Source: JAVWHP01 sp036639955
GTDB lineage: Bacteria; Bacillota_I; Bacilli_A; Erysipelotrichales; Erysipelotrichaceae
DNA: 64,000 nucleotides
Direction: 5' to 3'
Assembly (NCBI GenBank): GCA_036639955.1
Contig: JAVWHP010000002.1
Location: 131,966 to 195,965 of the forward strand
Both the position numbers and the translations under genes were made by a program. Each line of letters opens with the position of its first letter. The first letter of the stretch is position 1. The notes below the pieces were generated by a model that saw only the letters and a program-made list of their open reading frames with translations, had not been told where the DNA came from and made no database searches. This document shows, piece by piece, positions 31,876 to 39,736 of this stretch.

Positions 31876-33252
31876 TTACTTATCAAATATCTTTTTAAGT
31901 GTAGTTACCCAATCTTGATAGTATGCATCAGAATAGCTTTTAAAATCTTCATAGTTTATTACTCTTAATTCTAACTCTTCTATAAATTTAACAAATGCTT
32001 TATTTATAGCACTCATGAAATCATTGTGTATGATTTTAATAGTTGATAGTTCTACTAATGATTTTGCTAGTATTTCTGTACAATCTCGATGTATTTTATC
32101 ACTGTCTTCCATGCTTAGTTTTACAAAGCTTGTATTTAGCCAGTAATTGTCTACTAGATAGTTTTTAATTACATTCATGAATAGTGTAAAGTCTTCAATA
32201 TTATTTCCTGGTTCTATTGCAAACAGTATTTTAAAGAATACAAACCAGTCGTAGTCTTTATTTATTATGCTTATTAGATGGTTCCCTAAAATTTTTACAA
32301 ATACATCATCACTTTTAAGTTCCCATTCTAAAGCAATTTCATTTTCAAAGTCCATTTTAATATTGTTTAATTTTTTAAATGTTCTAAATAGTGATGCGAT
32401 TCTATCTCCATTGTTCCCGTTGAATTGTAGGTCTTTTAAAAATATATAGTGTCCTAATATACTGCTTGTGTTTTTAATATCTAGCGTGAATCCAATTGAT
32501 TCATTCATTTTAACTGCAAATAGATCATTTATAGCTTTTGCTATTAATACCTCGAATGTATTTTCGTTAATGTTAACTTCATTTTCTGATGTATCGTGCA
32601 TTCTATTGTATACGATATTAAGTTGTCGATCCATGATACTTAAATTTGCTTTTATAGATGCTAATATATCTTTCATAAAATCATTGTATACATAAAAGTT
32701 AGTATTCTTATATACTAATTTATGTTCTATTTCACTCCAGAATGAGTGTACTAGAGCTTTTATTTGTAATTCGAAATTCACTCTATTTCCATTTCTTAAA
32801 TAGAATCCGTCTAATCGATATATTGCAAATCCGTTTTTTTGGACTTGTGGCTGTGAACTGGTAACATCTATATAAATATTTTCGTATTCTTCACTGTAAC
32901 TGTATCTTGTGTCATTATATTTCAAAGTAAATTTTTCTCTTAATACTTTAAGTATCAAATATTCTTCTTCAATGAATCGACATTCTATAGTTAGCCCGAT
33001 TAGATCTTGTAGATGGTCTAATATTTCATTAGCATCTTTATATTTAATATATAATCTATTTCTAATTATTTTTTCTCTTAAACTTTCTTTTCTTTTAAGT
33101 CTTGATACTATATCTACAATACAATCATCCTTATCTTTAAACACAGCATGTAGCTGTTCATTAATATCATTCCTAACTAACTCATAATTATCATGATTAG
33201 TTTCTAGCTTATTTAAAGCTTCATCTATCACATCAAATACTACTAGTCGCAT
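31876..33252 (-). CDS. RelA/SpoT-domain protein with large unknown C-terminal half
   Basis: A 458-residue protein whose N-terminal half looks like a small alarmone synthetase (RelP/RelQ type): SRLKRKESLREK (residues 50-61, usual SRVKSPES), HLQDLIGLTIECRF (80-93), KNGFAIYRL (139-147, usual PNGYRSIHL) and FELQIKALVHSFWSEIEHKLVYKN (160-183). D83 and the catalytic-type E161 are retained, but the GTP-stacking Tyr is Phe and the adjacent His is Arg, so synthetase activity is doubtful. Residues about 200-458 are helical, rich in Asp/Asn/Phe, and match nothing I recognise. There is no HD, TGS or ACT domain. It overlaps ribF by 10 bases. It could be a divergent nucleotide (or tRNA-modifying toxSAS-like) enzyme or a catalytically dead sensor. 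Confidence 0.78.
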   Translation of the reverse strand: MRLVVFDVIDEALNKLETNHDNYELVRNDINEQLHAVFKDKDDCIVDIVSRLKRKESLREKIIRNRLYIKYKDANEILDHLQDLIGLTIECRFIEEEYLILKVLREKFTLKYNDTRYSYSEEYENIYIDVTSSQPQVQKNGFAIYRLDGFYLRNGNRVNFELQIKALVHSFWSEIEHKLVYKNTNFYVYNDFMKDILASIKANLSIMDRQLNIVYNRMHDTSENEVNINENTFEVLIAKAINDLFAVKMNESIGFTLDIKNTSSILGHYIFLKDLQFNGNNGDRIASLFRTFKKLNNIKMDFENEIALEWELKSDDVFVKILGNHLISIINKDYDWFVFFKILFAIEPGNNIEDFTLFMNVIKNYLVDNYWLNTSFVKLSMEDSDKIHRDCTEILAKSLVELSTIKIIHNDFMSAINKAFVKFIEELELRVINYEDFKSYSDAYYQDWVTTLKKIFDK

Positions 33253-34172
33253 AATCTTACCTCCTTTAATATAATATTAGCATTATCCACATCTTTATTT
33301 AACTGTTCAATCAATAATGTTGTATTCTTAAAAGTAACTTCTTTTCTTAATAATTGTACAAAATATAAACTTATTTCTTCACCATAAATGTCGGAACTGA
33401 ATTCTAATATATGAGCTTCAATCGATACTGTATTTCTTAAATTAAATGTTGGATTATACCCGACATTTATTATACATCCATAATATTCTTCTTTAACTTT
33501 TACGTATCCTGTATATACTCCATTTTCTGGATTTACATATAGCTCTTTCATTTCAAGGTTAGCTGTTGGAAATCCGATGGTTCTTCCTACTTGTCTTCCT
33601 TTAACTACGGTTCCATTTACTTTATAGTAGTGGTTCATTAGTTGTTTTACTTCTTTTAGTTTATATTCTTTTATTAATTGTTTAATATTTGTAGTTGATA
33701 CTTTAATATCATTTATTTTATATGGTTGTACAACGTGTAGTTTAAAGTTTTGTTTGTTTAACATTTCTAGATTTCCGCTTCCGTTGGCTGCGAAGCGGAA
33801 ATCGTATCCGCATACTAGTTCTTTTACATTTAGTTTTTCTAATACTGAATGTATAAAATTTTCTGGGTCCATGTTTATCATTGTTTGATTAAATTTTAAT
33901 ATAATAAAGTAATCTAAGTTAAACTCATGACAGCGTAAAATGCGATCTTGTAAGCTTGTTAAGAACGGTGTTTCGCAACCATTAATAAAGTTTAGAGGGT
34001 CAGGGTCCATCATAATGATTGCACTTGAAAGTTTATTGTTTACGCCTTTAATTGAATTAACTTTGTTAATTAATTGAAGGTGACCTAAGTGAAGGCCATC
34101 AAAGTGACCAATACAGGCAACTAGATTGTTAAGATTAGGCGAGTCGCCTTGATGGTAGGTAATTATTTTCAT
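33243..34172 (-). CDS. ribF: Bifunctional riboflavin kinase/FAD synthetase
   Basis: RibF phosphorylates riboflavin to FMN and adenylates FMN to FAD. The 309-residue protein has the nucleotidyltransferase domain (CIGHFDGLHLGHLQLINKV, FVCGYDFRFAANGSG-like LVCGYDFRFAANGSG) and the C-terminal kinase domain (GRTIGFPTANLEM, NGVYTGYV, INVGYNPTF, VSIEAHILEF). It overlaps truB by one base, the common truB-ribF pairing of Bacillota. Together with the RibU-like transporter at 10.5 kb it suggests reliance on imported riboflavin. A perfect 12-bp hairpin lies in the coding region. Confidence 0.94.
   Translation of the reverse strand: MKIITYHQGDSPNLNNLVACIGHFDGLHLGHLQLINKVNSIKGVNNKLSSAIIMMDPDPLNFINGCETPFLTSLQDRILRCHEFNLDYFIILKFNQTMINMDPENFIHSVLEKLNVKELVCGYDFRFAANGSGNLEMLNKQNFKLHVVQPYKINDIKVSTTNIKQLIKEYKLKEVKQLMNHYYKVNGTVVKGRQVGRTIGFPTANLEMKELYVNPENGVYTGYVKVKEEYYGCIINVGYNPTFNLRNTVSIEAHILEFSSDIYGEEISLYFVQLLRKEVTFKNTTLLIEQLNKDVDNANIILKEVRLCD
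33770..33803. repeat. Perfect 12-bp inverted repeat inside ribF
   Basis: 33770-33781 (GATTTCCGCTTC) pairs perfectly with 33792-33803; loop of 10 bases. In protein it spans the GYDFRFAANGSGN segment. Confidence 0.85.
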
Positions 34173-35017
34173 TACCAGAGACCTCTTAAACTTTTAAAGG
34201 TGGTAGTTGTTTCTCTGCCATACATGGCTACAATTTTATCTCCATCTTGAATAGCTACAATGTCTTCTTTACAATCAATCTTAATCCTTTTTCCATTATA
34301 TACATCGCTCATTGGTTCATATTTTATTGTATGATAATGAGCTAGTGCATCATTAATACTGAATAATTTATAGTTGCCCGCTTCAACGTCAGCTAAACTA
34401 ACGCAATCATCTAAACTGAAGCGACCTACTTTTGTTCGAACTAGACTAGACATACATCCTAAATTATTAGTATCAGCAGCTATATCTACGCAAAGAGTCC
34501 TAATATATGTTCCACTACTACAGTGCACCTTGAATTTATATTCATCATCTCCCTCAATTGCTTTGATTTGATGAATTTTAACATCTCTTATTGGACGCTC
34601 CACGCTTTCATTAGCTCTAGCATATTCATACAGCTTCCTGCCATTAACTCTAACAGCACTTACCATTGGTGGAAGCTGTTTAATATCGCCTAAATACTTA
34701 TTAAGTATTTCTTGTAAATTATTAATTGGTGTAATTTCTTCAGTTTCTAGTGTATCTCCCCATATATCATCAGTAAAAGTTCTTTTACCTAACATTAGTG
34801 TTGCTACATATTCTTTATCAGTATCTTCTAAATAAGGTAATACCTTAGTAGCATTATTTACTAAAACTAATAATACACCAGTTGCATTAGGATCTAAAGT
34901 ACCACTATGCCCTATTTTTTTTGTATGTAATAATCGACGAAGAACAGACACAACATCATGTGATGTCATCCCAGCCTCTTTATTAATTAATAGTATTCCA
35001 CTTCTTTCTTCACTCAT
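34172..35017 (-). CDS. truB: tRNA pseudouridine(55) synthase TruB
   Basis: TruB makes the universal pseudouridine 55 in the T-loop of tRNAs. The 281-residue protein has the catalytic block KIGHSGTLDPNATGVLLV (catalytic Asp), GILLINKEAGMTSHDVV at the start, QLPPMVSAVRVNGRKLYEYAR, and GTYIRTLCVDIA with a short PUA-like end. I start it at ATG 35017, spaced well from GAGGTGAAT; an upstream GTG (35026) is part of that ribosome site. It is the first gene of truB-ribF-relA-like on the minus strand. Confidence 0.95.
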   Translation of the reverse strand: MSEERSGILLINKEAGMTSHDVVSVLRRLLHTKKIGHSGTLDPNATGVLLVLVNNATKVLPYLEDTDKEYVATLMLGKRTFTDDIWGDTLETEEITPINNLQEILNKYLGDIKQLPPMVSAVRVNGRKLYEYARANESVERPIRDVKIHQIKAIEGDDEYKFKVHCSSGTYIRTLCVDIAADTNNLGCMSSLVRTKVGRFSLDDCVSLADVEAGNYKLFSINDALAHYHTIKYEPMSDVYNGKRIKIDCKEDIVAIQDGDKIVAMYGRETTTTFKSLRGLW

Positions 35018-35051
35018 TCTATTCACCTCATTGCTATGTTATTATACCATG

Positions 35052-35083
35052 AAAAATAATAAAAGTGCCCTTTAAGAGCACTT
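35052..35083 (-). terminator. Terminator after the ABC transporter operon
   Basis: On the minus strand AAGTGCTCT pairs with AGGGCACTT (one G-T pair) and is followed by T-rich sequence. It separates the ABC permease gene from truB. Confidence 0.75.
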
Positions 35084-35087
35084 AAGT

Positions 35088-35810
35088 TTATACATTTTCA
35101 ACCTCAATAAAATTTTTATTCATATATAATGTAATACTTATACAAATAACACAAGGAATTATATAAGTTAAAATCAAAAGAATAACATCATTATCAATAC
35201 TATACATAAATTTTTCATTAACATAGCTCAATAACCAGTAACTTCCAAATATTATAAGTGCAGCGAAGAAGTTCTTAAACTTTTTCACAAATCTAGTATT
35301 AACAATACTTAAAGACATATAAAACACAGAGAATACTAATGTAATTGAAGCAACGATTAAGCTCATCATTAAAATAAAGGTTGATAAATTTTCACTAATA
35401 TAACTAAAAAATTTTTTAAAATCCAACATACTATAATAGGTTGAAAAATCATTTCCACCTACAACTATAATAAGTAAAAATATAGATAATAATATAACGT
35501 TAATAGTTATTATTGACCAAACAACTGATACAAAAAGTTTAGAAGCTAGTATTTGTACTTCACTAGCTGGCAGCGTATGAGTTAAATAAGCTTGTGTCTT
35601 AAACATACTCTTATTATAATAAATAACTAATGAAGCTAACGCTACAAATAAAATTCCAGTTAATAGTAACGTATACATAATCGCCGCAATATTATTTACT
35701 ATTTCAATCCTAAAAACTTGAACACCAACAGTAATAAATAGTGCAGCATACAATCCGATAAAAATACGGTATGTTGCTTTAAAATCCATCTTTAATAATT
35801 TTAATAACAT
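35088..35810 (-). CDS. ABC-2 type transporter permease
   Basis: A 240-residue membrane protein with six hydrophobic segments typical of ABC-2 permeases in GntR-regulated Ytr-like transporters (about residues 14-32, 38-60, 90-115, 138-160, 170-190 and 205-228). The start FKATYRIFIGLYAALF and the central FSVFYMSLSIVNTRFVKKFK segment look like the Bacillota families that export peptides or respond to cell-envelope antibiotics. It overlaps the ATPase gene upstream by 10 bases. Substrate is not predictable; envelope stress or bacitracin-like defence is a guess from the YtrA-like regulator. Confidence 0.78.
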   Translation of the reverse strand: MLLKLLKMDFKATYRIFIGLYAALFITVGVQVFRIEIVNNIAAIMYTLLLTGILFVALASLVIYYNKSMFKTQAYLTHTLPASEVQILASKLFVSVVWSIITINVILLSIFLLIIVVGGNDFSTYYSMLDFKKFFSYISENLSTFILMMSLIVASITLVFSVFYMSLSIVNTRFVKKFKNFFAALIIFGSYWLLSYVNEKFMYSIDNDVILLILTYIIPCVICISITLYMNKNFIEVENV

Positions 35811-36502
35811 CTGAATTCCTCCCTAAACAATTCGTCTACCGATTTATTTGTTTCTGTTCTTAATTCTTCGACATCTTTGTTTAAGACTACTATTCCATCT
35901 TTAATGAATACTACTTGATCGAATATCTGTTCAATATCAGCAATTAAATGAGTAGCAATAATTACTGTTTGATCATCATTGAAGTTTTCTAATATAATCT
36001 TTAGAATTACTTCACGAGCAGCAGGATCCACTCCTCCAATAGGTTCATCTAATATAATAACCTTAGCTTTTCTAGACATAGTTAATATTAACTGGAACTT
36101 CTCTTTAGTACCTTTTGACATGGATTTAATAACCATGTTAGGATAAATGCTAAATTTACCTAAGATTTCTAGAGCCTTTACATCATCAAAGTCAAAGTAC
36201 ATATCTTTAAATAAACTTATAGCCTCTATAACTTTCATCCATTCTGGAAAGAATGTAGAGTCAGGTAAATATGATACTATAGATTTAGTATAAATACCAA
36301 TTTTTTTACCATCTACTTTTACATCCCCTTTAAAATCTTTAATGATTCCTGTTAAAATTTTGATCATAGTTGATTTACCACTTCCATTAGGACCAAGTAA
36401 ACCAATAATTTTACCTTTAGGTAATGATAAATCTACAGCATTTAAAGCTTTAATGCTAGCATAGTTTTTTGTAATACCAGCTAGTTCAATAATGTTTTCC
36501 AT
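35801..36502 (-). CDS. ABC transporter ATP-binding protein
   Basis: A 233-residue ABC ATPase with Walker A GPNGSGKST, Q-loop region, signature KSMSKGTKEKFQL (a SKGTK variant of LSGGQ), Walker B AKVIILDEPIGGVDP and H-loop IIATHL. It drives the permease encoded just downstream. I use ATG 36502, with GGTG upstream; an in-frame GTG at 36514 overlaps gntR and is less likely. Operon gntR-ATPase-permease is controlled by the operator at 36883-36906. Confidence 0.9.
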   Translation of the reverse strand: MENIIELAGITKNYASIKALNAVDLSLPKGKIIGLLGPNGSGKSTMIKILTGIIKDFKGDVKVDGKKIGIYTKSIVSYLPDSTFFPEWMKVIEAISLFKDMYFDFDDVKALEILGKFSIYPNMVIKSMSKGTKEKFQLILTMSRKAKVIILDEPIGGVDPAAREVILKIILENFNDDQTVIIATHLIADIEQIFDQVVFIKDGIVVLNKDVEELRTETNKSVDELFREEFRCY

Positions 36503-36503
36503 T

Positions 36504-36854
36504 TTAGTTTTCACCTTTCATAATTTCTATAATTTGTTCTTTGTCAAACCCCATTTTTTTCATTTCGCAAATGAATTCATTGACTTTAATATTAATGTAA
36601 GCAATTCTTTCAGTTGTTATTAACTCAGAATTATCACTAATATAGCGTCCTGTAGTTCGATTAGTATATACTATTCCCTGTCGTTCTAGTTCAGCCAATG
36701 CTTTTTGAACAGTATTAGGATTAACCCCAAGTGTTAAAGCTAGTTCACGAACACTCTCAACCTTCTGTGAAGGTACATACTCTTTTGTAACTATTTTTCT
36801 TTTGAATTCATCTACAATTTGTAGATATATAGGTATATTAGAATTAAAGTCCAT
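36504..36854 (-). CDS. GntR-family repressor (YtrA-like)
   Basis: A 116-residue regulator consisting of a GntR winged helix (PIYLQIVDEFKRKIVTKEYVPSQKVESVRELALTLGVNPNTVQKALAELERQGIVYTNRTTGRYIS) and a short C-terminal helix for dimerisation, as in the small YtrA subfamily that represses linked ABC transporters. It is first in the operon. A near-consensus promoter and a duplicated ACTAGTAC site lie directly upstream, which is consistent with autorepression relieved by an envelope or antibiotic signal. Confidence 0.92.
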   Translation of the reverse strand: MDFNSNIPIYLQIVDEFKRKIVTKEYVPSQKVESVRELALTLGVNPNTVQKALAELERQGIVYTNRTTGRYISDNSELITTERIAYINIKVNEFICEMKKMGFDKEQIIEIMKGEN

Positions 36855-36882
36855 ATAGCCTCCTAAGTCACTGTATTAAGTA

Positions 36883-36920
36883 ACTAGTACAATAATATAC
36901 TAGTACAGCAATGTTGTCAA
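36883..36920 (-). promoter_or_regulatory. Promoter with overlapping operator for the gntR-ABC operon
   Basis: On the minus strand TTGACA (36920-36915) and TATTAT (36897-36892) are 17 bases apart. The octamer ACTAGTAC occurs at 36883-36890 and 36899-36906, flanking and overlapping the -10 box, with a 16-base period. This is the expected place for repression by the downstream GntR regulator. Confidence 0.75.
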
Positions 36921-36955
36921 CACTTTATTTTAAATTTCTTTATATTCTTTTCTAA

Positions 36956-36966
36956 TATGCTATAAT
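36956..36966 (+). promoter_or_regulatory. Extended -10 promoter (TATGCTATAAT) for the TtcA-like gene
   Basis: The third exact copy of this 11-mer in the window, 32 bases before the start codon. No convincing -35 box. Confidence 0.6.
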
Positions 36967-36997
36967 TGACTTAATTCTAATAGTATGAGGTGATAAT

Positions 36998-37738
36998 ATG
37001 CGTAAAATTTTAACTAATCTAAAGAAAGCTGATCAAGATTTCAATCTAATTTCTTCTAATGATTATATTTGTGTTGGTATATCTGGTGGTAAGGATTCTA
37101 TGGTACTTCTTGATGCTTTAACTACTTATCAAAGATATAGTCCACATCCATTTAAACTAGTTGCTATTCATGTTAATTTAGGTTTTAATTCTAATGATAG
37201 TTTACTAAAACCGATAGAAGATTATTGTAATAGGATAGCTATCCCCTTCATTAATTATAAATCTGAAATATATGAAATATTAAAACTGCATACTAATGAT
37301 GATGGTACATTAAAATGTTCTTTATGTTCACAGCTTAAGAAAGCTTGTATTATAGAGGCTGCTAAAAAAGAAGGGTGTAACTGTGTAGCATTTGCTCATC
37401 ATGGTGATGATGCTGTTGAAACATTGATGATGAATGCTATAAATGGCGGACGAATAGCTACTTTTGCACCTAAAATGTATTTAGATCGTAGTGATATTAA
37501 ATTTATTCGTCCGTTAGTTTATTGTAGTGAACAACAAATCATTACTGCTCAAACTAACAGTGATAATATAATACCTAGTATAGCAAGTGGTTGTCCTAAT
37601 GATGGTAATACACAACGTACAGCCATTAAAACTTTACTAAATAACTTATATGAACAATATCCAATGGCACAAACAAATTTTATTAATATGTTAAGTAATA
37701 TAGAACAACTTAAATTATGGAAAAAAGATGATGAGTAA
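36998..37738 (+). CDS. TtcA-family tRNA thiolation ATPase
   Basis: A 246-residue PP-loop ATPase. The pyrophosphatase loop is GISGGKDSMVLLDAL, followed by a CSLC motif (LKCSLCSQLKKA) and a late SGCPNDGN cysteine: the cysteines that hold the Fe-S cluster in TtcA, which thiolates C32 of tRNA. HHGDDAVETLMMNAINGGR is the conserved substrate-binding block. Many Bacillota annotate this family as tRNA 2-thiocytidine synthase, though the exact nucleotide modified is unproven. It has its own promoter and terminator. Confidence 0.85.
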   Translation: MRKILTNLKKADQDFNLISSNDYICVGISGGKDSMVLLDALTTYQRYSPHPFKLVAIHVNLGFNSNDSLLKPIEDYCNRIAIPFINYKSEIYEILKLHTNDDGTLKCSLCSQLKKACIIEAAKKEGCNCVAFAHHGDDAVETLMMNAINGGRIATFAPKMYLDRSDIKFIRPLVYCSEQQIITAQTNSDNIIPSIASGCPNDGNTQRTAIKTLLNNLYEQYPMAQTNFINMLSNIEQLKLWKKDDE

Positions 37739-37756
37739 ACTCACCATCTTTTTTAT
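37724..37756 (+). terminator. Terminator after the TtcA-like gene
   Basis: A 10-bp stem with one mismatch, GATGATGAGT with ACTCACCATC (37727-37736 with 37739-37748), ends in a T-run. It overlaps the stop codon. Confidence 0.8.
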
Positions 37757-37765
37757 AGTTTATAA

Positions 37766-37917
37766 TAGATCTAGAGGATGAGATCTTTCCCTGTGTATAC
37801 AGGTGGGTACTCTGTACATATTTTTAGGATTCTTACTTAAAAGTAAGTATTCACACCAAAATGTAACATCCGAATTCCCTAATCTCTTCTTGTAGGAAAA
37901 ATTTATATCCTCTAGAC
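37766..37917 (-). ncRNA. ssrS: Probable 6S RNA
   Basis: On the minus strand a promoter -10 (TATAAT, 37929-37924) predicts a transcript starting at about 37917, exactly where the 10-bp closing stem begins (TCTAGAGGAT at 37916-37907 pairs perfectly with ATCCTCTAGA at 37779-37770). The roughly 150-nt interior is a rod with an apical perfect 7-bp hairpin (CTTACTT with AAGTAAG) and a large internal bubble, the architecture of 6S RNA, which binds RNA polymerase. It lies downstream of aspS; as I recall, one B. subtilis 6S gene (bsrA) also lies next to aspS. I recognise the family by shape and context, not by base-level consensus. Confidence 0.55.
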
Positions 37918-37955
37918 ACTAATATTATATCATTAAAGTTTATAAAATATAACTA

Positions 37956-37985
37956 TTGACATTTATTTCTAATTACTTTTATAAT
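37956..37985 (+). promoter_or_regulatory. Consensus promoter directed antisense into aspS
   Basis: TTGACA (37956-37961) and TATAAT (37980-37985) are both perfect and 18 bases apart on the plus strand, pointing into the 3' end of the minus-strand aspS gene. No plus-strand gene follows, so it would make an antisense transcript. Confidence 0.4.
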
Positions 37986-39727
37986 TATTTTATATTTAGA
38001 TGAAGTTCCTCTAATTGGATATCATCTACTTTTGAAGGTGCGTCAGACATTGGACATTTAGCATTAGCATTCTTAGGAAAAGCTATAACATCACGAATAC
38101 TATCAGATTTAGTTAAAATCATAGCAACACGATCTAAACCAAAAGCTAAACCACCATGAGGAGGAGTACCATACTTAAAAGCATCAATAAAGTAACCAAA
38201 TTTAGTTCTTATAGCTTCATCACTTAAACCTAAAACCTCAAACATCTTTTGTTGCATATCCTGATCATGAATACGTAGAGAACCACCACCAATTTCATAA
38301 CCATTAAGAACTATATCATAAGCACAAGCCTTAACACTACCAGGATCACTATCAAGTTTATCTAATTCATCCTTACTTAGATTAGGTAAAGTAAAAGGAT
38401 GGTGCATAGCGTGGAAACGTTGATCATCTTCACTATATTCTAATAATGGGAAATCAGTAACCCATAAGAAAGAAAAATCATCATTAGAATATAAATTTAA
38501 TTCTTTTCCAAAGTAGCTTCTTAAAGCACCTAAAGCAGTACAAGCTATACTCCATTTATCACTAGTAATCATGATTAAATCACCATTAACTAAAGATAAC
38601 CTTTCAATAATATTAGATATTTCCTCTTCACTTAAGAACTTAAGAATACTACTAGTTAAAGTAGTATCATCATATTTTAAAGTTACTAAACCTTTAGCAC
38701 CATTCTTTTTTGCTAAGTCTACAAGTTTATCTACTTCTTTACGAGTTCTACTAGACTGATTATGAGCAACTAAAGCTTTAATAGCACCTTTAGAAATTAT
38801 AACATCTTGAAATACTTTAAAATTAGAACTATTAAAGATATCTGTTACATCGTTAAGTTTCATATCAAAGCGATTATCAGGTTTATCACTACCATACATA
38901 TTTAATGCATCATCGTATGGTAACTTTAAGAAAGGAGTCTTAATATCTATGTTCTTAACATCCTTCATTACTTTTTTAAGCATTCGTTCTACTAAATCAC
39001 GTATTTCATCTTCACTTAAAAATGACATTTCCATATCTACTTGAGTAAAGTCTAATTGACGATCTGCTCTTAGATCTTCATCTCTAAAACAACGAGCAAC
39101 CTGGTAATAACGTTCAAAACCAGACACCATTAATAATTGTTTAAATAGTTGAGGAGATTGTGGTAATGCATAGAATTCACCTGGATGTACTCTTGAAGGA
39201 ACTAAGTAATCACGTGCTCCTTCGGGACTAGATTTAGCTAATATAGGGGTTTCAATCTCAATAAAACCTTCATCATCAAGAAAACGACGCATAGTTCTAG
39301 TTATTTGCGCACGTTCAATTAATTTTTTTTGCATTACAGGTCTTCTTAAATCTAAATAACGATACTTAAGACGTGTATCTTCTAATGCATCAGTATCATC
39401 AGCAATAATAAGTGGTGTAGTTTGTGCCGTATTTACAATATTTACTGTACTAACTTTAACTTCTATTTCACCAGTATTAAGTTTATCATTAGCTTCCTTA
39501 CGTTTAATTACTTGGCCAGTTACTTCTATAATATATTCATTACGTACATTAGTTATTTGTTCGGCAATAGTTTCATCAAAAACTAGTTGTGTTATACCAC
39601 ATCTATCTCTAAGATCAATAAATACTAGAGAACCAAAGTTACGACGCTTTGATACCCAACCAACTAGTGTAACAGTTTCATTTAAATTTATAAGTGATAA
39701 TTCACCATTAGTGTGTGTTCTATTCAT
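37985..39727 (-). CDS. aspS: Aspartyl-tRNA synthetase
   Basis: AspRS charges tRNA-Asp (bacterial type with GAD domain). The 580-residue protein has the N-terminal OB anticodon-binding domain (VTLVGWVSKRRNFGSLVFIDLRDR), the class II motif 2 (YQVARCFRDEDLRADRQLDFTQVD), the inserted GAD domain in the middle, and motif 3 (GLAFGLDRVAMIL) at the end. It starts nine bases after hisS with TAGGAGAC as ribosome site, forming a hisS-aspS operon as in B. subtilis. Both are probably controlled by the T-box leader upstream of hisS. No pseudo-discriminating feature is visible. Confidence 0.96.
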   Translation of the reverse strand: MNRTHTNGELSLINLNETVTLVGWVSKRRNFGSLVFIDLRDRCGITQLVFDETIAEQITNVRNEYIIEVTGQVIKRKEANDKLNTGEIEVKVSTVNIVNTAQTTPLIIADDTDALEDTRLKYRYLDLRRPVMQKKLIERAQITRTMRRFLDDEGFIEIETPILAKSSPEGARDYLVPSRVHPGEFYALPQSPQLFKQLLMVSGFERYYQVARCFRDEDLRADRQLDFTQVDMEMSFLSEDEIRDLVERMLKKVMKDVKNIDIKTPFLKLPYDDALNMYGSDKPDNRFDMKLNDVTDIFNSSNFKVFQDVIISKGAIKALVAHNQSSRTRKEVDKLVDLAKKNGAKGLVTLKYDDTTLTSSILKFLSEEEISNIIERLSLVNGDLIMITSDKWSIACTALGALRSYFGKELNLYSNDDFSFLWVTDFPLLEYSEDDQRFHAMHHPFTLPNLSKDELDKLDSDPGSVKACAYDIVLNGYEIGGGSLRIHDQDMQQKMFEVLGLSDEAIRTKFGYFIDAFKYGTPPHGGLAFGLDRVAMILTKSDSIRDVIAFPKNANAKCPMSDAPSKVDDIQLEELHLNIK

Positions 39728-39736
39728 ATTAGTCTC

